Of a stretch of DNA of 64,000 nt, positions 60,786 to 64,000 are shown piece by piece (position 1 is the stretch's first letter; each line of letters begins with the position of its first letter). The notes beneath the pieces were generated by a model, which worked only from the letters and a program-made list of their open reading frames with translations, had not been told where the DNA came from and did not search any database. Source of the stretch: Paenibacillus sp. BIHB 4019 (GTDB lineage Bacteria; Bacillota; Bacilli; Paenibacillales; Paenibacillaceae); the NCBI RefSeq assembly GCF_002741035.1, contig NZ_CP016808.1, positions 2,492,001-2,556,000 on the forward strand, in the 5' to 3' direction. The position numbers and the translations under genes were made by a program.

Positions 60786-60990
60786 TGCATGCCACGAGTA
60801 TGCATCAGCATAATGCAAGTTCGCTCTGCATGCCACGAGTGTGCATCAGCAAACTGAAAGTTCGCTCTGCATACCACGAGTGTGCATCAGCAAACTGCAA
60901 GTGCTATGCATGTCACAAGTGTGGCATCAGCAAACTGCAAGTTTGCTCTGCATGCCACGAGTGTTTATCAGCATACTGCAAGTGCGCTCC
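60786..60990. repeat. Tandem repeat, five units of about 41 bp
   Basis: Units begin TGCATGCCACGAGTGTGCAT and continue CAGCAAACTGCAAGTTCGCTC. Starts are at 60786, 60827, 60868, 60907 and 60949, with lengths 41, 41, 39, 42 and about 41. Each can form a small hairpin (ATGYCAC with GTGNCAT around a 4-base loop). Units are contiguous, without spacers, so this is not a CRISPR. Because 41 is not a multiple of three, no single protein frame reads through all the units in the same way. Confidence 0.88.
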
Positions 60991-61003
60991 TGCAGGAGCG
61001 CAC
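60982..61003. repeat. Perfect 22-bp palindrome at the end of the tandem array
   Basis: GTGCGCTCC (60982-60990), TGCA, GGAGCGCAC (60995-61003) is perfectly self-complementary. It overlaps the last unit of the 41-bp array and has no T-run, so it is not a simple terminator. Confidence 0.8.
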
Positions 61004-61064
61004 AGCTCCGAAAATTGCTAGAGGGCAGTAACAATAGAATAGCCCAGGGGTCTGTTTATTTTTG

Positions 61065-61155
61065 AAATATAAGAAAGTATATGTTTCCTTACTGAGCTTC
61101 AATTTCTCTGTCTGAATAGCAACGCTAAAGGGCGGCGACAGCCGTTTACGCTTGT
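61065..61155 (+). repeat. Structured repeat, copy C (divergent)
   Basis: Shares AAATATAAGAAAGTATATG (from 61065) with copy A, then ATTTCTC-x-CTGAA and AAAGGGCGGCGACAGCCGTTT (61118-61147 region) with copies A and B. The first hairpin is degraded here. It lies directly upstream of the spoIIR promoter. Confidence 0.72.
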
Positions 61156-61179
61156 CTATTAAAATTTAATAGGTTTGAG

Positions 61180-61208
61180 GTTTATAGAACGGGAATCGCG
61201 GACATACT
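61180..61208 (+). promoter_or_regulatory. Sigma-F promoter of spoIIR
   Basis: GTTTA (61180-61184) and GGACATACT (61200-61208), 15 bases apart, match the forespore sigma-F consensus (GYWTA, GGNNANAMT) at every defined position. SpoIIR is a known sigma-F gene in Bacilli. An inverted repeat, CTATTAAA/TTTAATAG (61156-61172), lies just upstream. Confidence 0.85.
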
Positions 61209-61274
61209 TACGGATAGATACGTTCCGGAACGCAAGCAGAGGTACCGACGGGTGCCATCGAGAGGAGCTTGTGT

Positions 61275-62027
61275 ATGTCCCGCAATTATTCCCGTATTTC
61301 TTATCGTAGATCCGTCGTTCTTATTATGGTGGTGCTTGCTGTACTTGTAATGAGCTGGGAGCTGCAAAAAGTAGATGCCGCTGTAGCTGGCAGTCAGATT
61401 CCGGAGGAGTCGATCAGGCTCCGCATATTAGCTAATTCCGACGCCCCTGCCGATCAGGCAGTTAAACGTGTCGTTCGTGATGCTGTGGTCGAGGCAATGA
61501 ACAGCTGGGTAACTGGACCGCAGACGATAGAAGAAGCTCGTGCCACGATGCGCGAGCATATGGATGAGATGGAGCTTCTGGTTGGCAAAGTATTGAGCAG
61601 CCGGGGTTTTGATTATGCGTTTCACATTGAGCTTGGCCAAGTTCCTTTCCCTACTAAAATGTACGGAAGTGAAGTATATCCTGCTGGCAACTACGAAGCG
61701 CTGCTCATTACGTTAGGCGAAGGCAAGGGGCAAAACTGGTGGTGCGTGCTGTTCCCGCCATTGTGCTTCATCGACGCAGCTTCCGGCGAGGCGGTAGCCG
61801 CCGATGGCGAGGTGGAGGCAGCAAATGCAGCAAGCAATGAAGAATCCAAAGAAGCGAAAGCTTCTGTAGAAAAGGCATCTGTACAAAAAGAAAATGCCGG
61901 CGAAGTTGTCCATGCGAAGCAGGATTCTGCTCCTAGCAAAGCGGAAGGCGAAGCGCCGGAAGCAAAGTTTTTCCTTTGGGAAATGCTGCAAAAGCTGATT
62001 GCTTGGATGCAAAGCCTGTTTGCCTAG
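61275..62027 (+). CDS. spoIIR: Stage II sporulation protein R
   Basis: This 250-residue protein is secreted by the forespore and triggers processing of pro-sigma-E by SpoIIGA in the mother cell. A short N-terminal signal/anchor (RRSVVLIMVVLAVLVMSWEL) is followed by the conserved core: IPEESIRLRILANSDAPADQ near residue 45, VKRVVRDAVV, and QNWWCVLFPPLCFIDA near 160. The C-terminal part has a roughly 65-residue insertion rich in Ala, Glu, Lys and Ser before the final helix. The ATG at 61275 has AGAGGAG seven bases upstream; a TTG at 61269 is too close. A perfect sigma-F promoter lies upstream. Confidence 0.93.
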   Translation: MSRNYSRISYRRSVVLIMVVLAVLVMSWELQKVDAAVAGSQIPEESIRLRILANSDAPADQAVKRVVRDAVVEAMNSWVTGPQTIEEARATMREHMDEMELLVGKVLSSRGFDYAFHIELGQVPFPTKMYGSEVYPAGNYEALLITLGEGKGQNWWCVLFPPLCFIDAASGEAVAADGEVEAANAASNEESKEAKASVEKASVQKENAGEVVHAKQDSAPSKAEGEAPEAKFFLWEMLQKLIAWMQSLFA

Positions 62028-62668
62028 GGCGTGTATGCAAGCCAGCTCAATACTCTTCATTTCAGGGCTTTAGTCCCTGTAAAAAATTAGACTTGGCGGA
62101 CACAGCAGCCGCTATTTTAATAGAATTACGTGTTAAGGCATAGGTTGCGGACTCAGAAGCAGCTAATGCGATGCCACTAGCCATTTTGACGACAAAATGA
62201 GGACGATAGCGGATTTCCTGTCCACTTATGGCCTGAAATGGATTCAAAAGCCAAAATAGCGGAATCTCAGTCCTCAAAAAGAAATGAGTGCCCCGAGCTC
62301 CCGAGCTCCCAAGCTCCCGCTCGTCCCGAGCACCCGAGCACCCGAGCTATGAGGTCTTTGCAACAATGCTCTCAGCTACAGGCGGTCTCAGTAGCAATTG
62401 CATGCTTCGGTTCTCAGGCCCACGGTTCTCAGGCTTCGAATCGCCAGATGAGATTGCCGCGATTAAGCTCTGAACAAGGGGTGGCAGAGCTGCTCCTGTT
62501 TACATACACACTCTAGCATCCAACAGCTAATAGCCAGATTTGGGCCAGTGAGCATCCGCGGGCTGCGGTTATGCTGCTGGCTCCGTTTTTATCCAAGCGT
62601 ATGGTATACTTACGGGAGTATACAGACTAGAAGGATGACTATAACAGAGCAAGGATTGAAGGATAGAG
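62028..62668. other. Long non-coding region before sua5
   Basis: I see no convincing gene in these 640 bases. Open frames here lack ribosome sites and overlap low-complexity sequence. The first part holds a small palindrome (CAGGGCTTTAGTCCCTG, about 62064-62080) and two related blocks in which GCGGA...TCC and GCTATTTT/AATAGC motifs recur, suggesting an old repeat. Then comes a tandem 8-bp repeat (62292-62348). A possible promoter for sua5 lies near TTGCAT/TATACT-like sequence at about 62590-62615. Confidence 0.6.
62292..62348. repeat. Short tandem repeat, 8-bp unit CCCGAGCW
   Basis: Seven units run 62292-62348: CCCGAGCT twice, CCCAAGCT, a 9-base CCCGCTCGT, CCCGAGCA twice and CCCGAGCT. This is a small microsatellite prone to slippage. 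It lies in the non-coding spacer. Confidence 0.82.
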
Positions 62669-63742
62669 ATGACTACGACGAAGGTATGGGGCATGACGGA
62701 CGAATATGCGGAGGCGTCTATCGCGGAAGCAGCAGAATTGCTTCGCCGTGGCGAGCTTGTAGCTTTCCCGACGGAGACGGTATACGGGCTAGGTGCCGAT
62801 GCTCGCAGCTCGGAGGCGGTGGCGCAGATTTTTCAGGCCAAAGGCCGTCCCTCCGATAATCCGCTTATTGTTCACATCGCAATGATTTCGCAGCTTGATG
62901 AGCTGGTACTGCCTTACTCGGCACTTGCGAAGCAATTGATGGAGCAGCTGTGGCCAGGACCGCTTACGCTTGTGCTTCCCGTTCAGCCGGGAGCGGTGTC
63001 GCCGCTTGTGACGGCTGGCTTATCCACTGTTGGCGTTCGGATGCCTTCCCATCCGGTGGCGCTGCGCCTCCTTGCAGCTGCTGGCTGTCCGGTTGCCGCG
63101 CCGAGCGCTAATCGTTCAGGCAGGCCAAGCCCTACGCTCGCCGAGCATGTGGCTGAAGACCTCAGTGGCCGGATCAGCGGCATTGTCGATGGCGGCGCTA
63201 CAGGCATCGGCCTTGAATCGACCGTCATTGAACTGACGGGCGAACAGGCGCTTCGCATTTTGCGCCCAGGCGGCGTAACGGTGGAGCAGCTGCGCAAGGC
63301 GGCGCCGCAAGCGGAAATTGACGCGCCTGCGGAAGCTGGGTCGGCAGTGGAGGAGCTGAGTGCGCCACGTTCGCCAGGCATGAAATATACGCATTATGCA
63401 CCGAAGGGCGAGCTAAGCGTTGTACAAGGAAGCTCAGCTGCCAAGCGTGTGGCTTATATGCAGGAGCAGGTGTCGCAAGCCGCGAACGCCGGACTGAAAG
63501 CAGGCGTTCTTGTATTCGATGAGCAGGCCGCTGCTATGGAGGACGGCTCCGCTCTCGTGCTGACCTACGGAAGCGGGCAGCAGCTGGAGCAGGCTGCCCA
63601 CCGCCTGTATGCAGCATTGCGGAAGTTTGATGCTGCTGGCGTTCAGCGAATTTGGGCAGAAGGCTGCGAGCCAGATGGTATCGGAGCCGCACTTATGAAT
63701 CGGCTGCTCAAGGCAGCCGGTCATCGTACCCATCAGGTATAA
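62669..63742 (+). CDS. sua5: Threonylcarbamoyl-AMP synthase (Sua5, long form)
   Basis: This 357-residue Sua5 makes threonylcarbamoyl-AMP from threonine, bicarbonate and ATP, the first step of t6A37 tRNA modification. The N-terminal YrdC domain has GELVAFPTETVYGLGADA near residue 30 and KGRPSDNPLIVHI near 60, CPVAAPSANRSGRPSPT near 150 and RPGGVTVEQL near 215. The extra C-terminal Sua5 domain starts with SPGMKYTHYAPKG near 235. Full length is typical of the Bacillus YwlC type. The gene follows spoIIR as in Bacillus. Confidence 0.94.
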   Translation: MTTTKVWGMTDEYAEASIAEAAELLRRGELVAFPTETVYGLGADARSSEAVAQIFQAKGRPSDNPLIVHIAMISQLDELVLPYSALAKQLMEQLWPGPLTLVLPVQPGAVSPLVTAGLSTVGVRMPSHPVALRLLAAAGCPVAAPSANRSGRPSPTLAEHVAEDLSGRISGIVDGGATGIGLESTVIELTGEQALRILRPGGVTVEQLRKAAPQAEIDAPAEAGSAVEELSAPRSPGMKYTHYAPKGELSVVQGSSAAKRVAYMQEQVSQAANAGLKAGVLVFDEQAAAMEDGSALVLTYGSGQQLEQAAHRLYAALRKFDAAGVQRIWAEGCEPDGIGAALMNRLLKAAGHRTHQV

Positions 63743-63918
63743 GACCAGACCAGCTTAAGCCGGCGAACTATTTTTTTACTACAAAAATTGAAGGTCGTGC
63801 CGGTTATACCGGTCGTGCCTGCCATGCGATTTTTTGACTTATGTTTTGCGGTTTGCCTGGCGCTTTACAAGGGTAAGAATATCTCCAAGACCGATTAAAC
63901 AAGCTATAGTATGTTTGT

Positions 63919-63968
63919 CCCCATTGCCGCATATGTTGGGTTAAGAATGTTTGCGGACGTGGGGGGAG
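63919..63968 (+). promoter_or_regulatory. Hairpin that can mask the ribosome site of the last gene
   Basis: CCCCA (63919-63923) can pair with TGGGG (63960-63964), and CCGCA (63927-63931) with TGCGG (63952-63956). The ribosome site GGGGGGAG (63961-63968) lies in the 3' arm. This could control translation of the following gene. Confidence 0.5.
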
Positions 63969-63974
63969 ATCATT

Positions 63975-64000
63975 TTGTGGAGTAGCCATATGCTTGGAGG
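63975..64000 (+). CDS. Beginning of a gene, cut by the window edge (mntP candidate)
   Basis: TTG at 63975 follows GGGGGGAG by six bases and opens a frame (MWSSHMLGG) that runs out of the window. In Bacilli the gene after sua5/ywlC is commonly a manganese exporter of the MntP/YwlD family; assignment rests on order only. With nine codons the identity cannot be confirmed. Confidence 0.4.

Noticed and set aside
60786..60990. CRISPR array
   Set aside because: Units are contiguous with no variable spacers, unit length drifts from 39 to 42, and no cas gene is in the window.
60758..61065. Cys/His-rich small protein encoded by the tandem array
   Set aside because: The frame only translates the 41-bp repeats, shifts between units, and has no ribosome site; the repeat explains the apparent periodic cysteines.
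62238..62859. Short open frames between spoIIR and sua5
   Set aside because: They run over the CCCGAGCW microsatellite or overlap sua5 and lack start signals.

Overview
The window looks like a chromosomal segment of a spore-forming Gram-positive bacterium of the Paenibacillus type. The evidence is strong AGGAGG-type ribosome sites with many GTG/TTG starts, the prfA-prmC-spoIIR-sua5 order of Bacilli, RNase J, the des-desK-desR cold-sensing locus, an S-layer-homology protein, very many ABC-transporter lipoproteins, two AraC regulators fused to binding-protein domains, and balanced to moderately high G+C. No rRNA, tRNA, CRISPR array, prophage or intact insertion sequence was seen. Taxonomy is inferred, not tested.

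Layout. 1-3.9 kb: heterodimeric ABC multidrug exporter (first subunit cut by the window edge) with a MarR repressor and operator. 3.9-6.3 kb: A+T-rich accessory patch with an orphan secreted protein, a YoeB-type toxin with a RelB/DinJ-type antitoxin, and apparently decayed sequence. 6.3-8.8 kb: CcdC-like membrane protein, DUF2252 protein, glutathione peroxidase. 8.8-11.6 kb: Fur-box siderophore lipoprotein with an AraC-binding-protein fusion regulator. 11.7-13.7 kb: glycosyltransferase pair. 13.9-18.2 kb: glutaminyl-tRNA synthetase, a small membrane protein, an inositol-phosphatase family enzyme and an ADP-ribosylglycohydrolase. 18.2-22.5 kb: flavin monooxygenase divergent from a MetN-MetI-MetQ-like importer whose leader holds a terminator hairpin. 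22.5-25.6 kb: desR, desK, des. 25.7-28.6 kb: a second Fur-box siderophore lipoprotein and AraC fusion. 28.6-33.3 kb: acetyltransferase, membrane proteins, hisC, RNase J. 33.3-41.7 kb: CYTH-like secreted protein; LysR regulator divergent from a ferric/phosphonate-class ABC importer that ends in a beta-CASP metallo-hydrolase; a secreted copper-amine-oxidase-N-like protein. 41.8-44.4 kb: TetR with two SMR exporter subunits, a small kinase-like protein, a small unknown gene. 44.5-50.7 kb: GntR/LacI chimeric regulator, GH125 mannosidase and a carbohydrate ABC importer. 50.7-56 kb: decayed Rpn nuclease, aldo/keto reductase, Rrf2 regulator with thioredoxin, large secreted SLH protein. 56-64 kb: unknown 47-residue protein, TARG1-like macrodomain hydrolase, ychF, prfA, prmC, a 41-bp tandem array, spoIIR, sua5, and the beginning of one more gene.

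How the genes work together: most of the window is transport plus its own local control, i.e. lipoprotein, permease, enzyme and a one-component or two-component regulator next to recognisable operators. The least explained signals are a roughly 100-bp structured repeat present three times with compensatory stem changes (19.9, 51.6 and 61.1 kb), the tandem array and perfect palindrome before spoIIR, the transporter operon ending in a beta-CASP enzyme, and the unidentified attenuator-like leader of the methionine-type importer.
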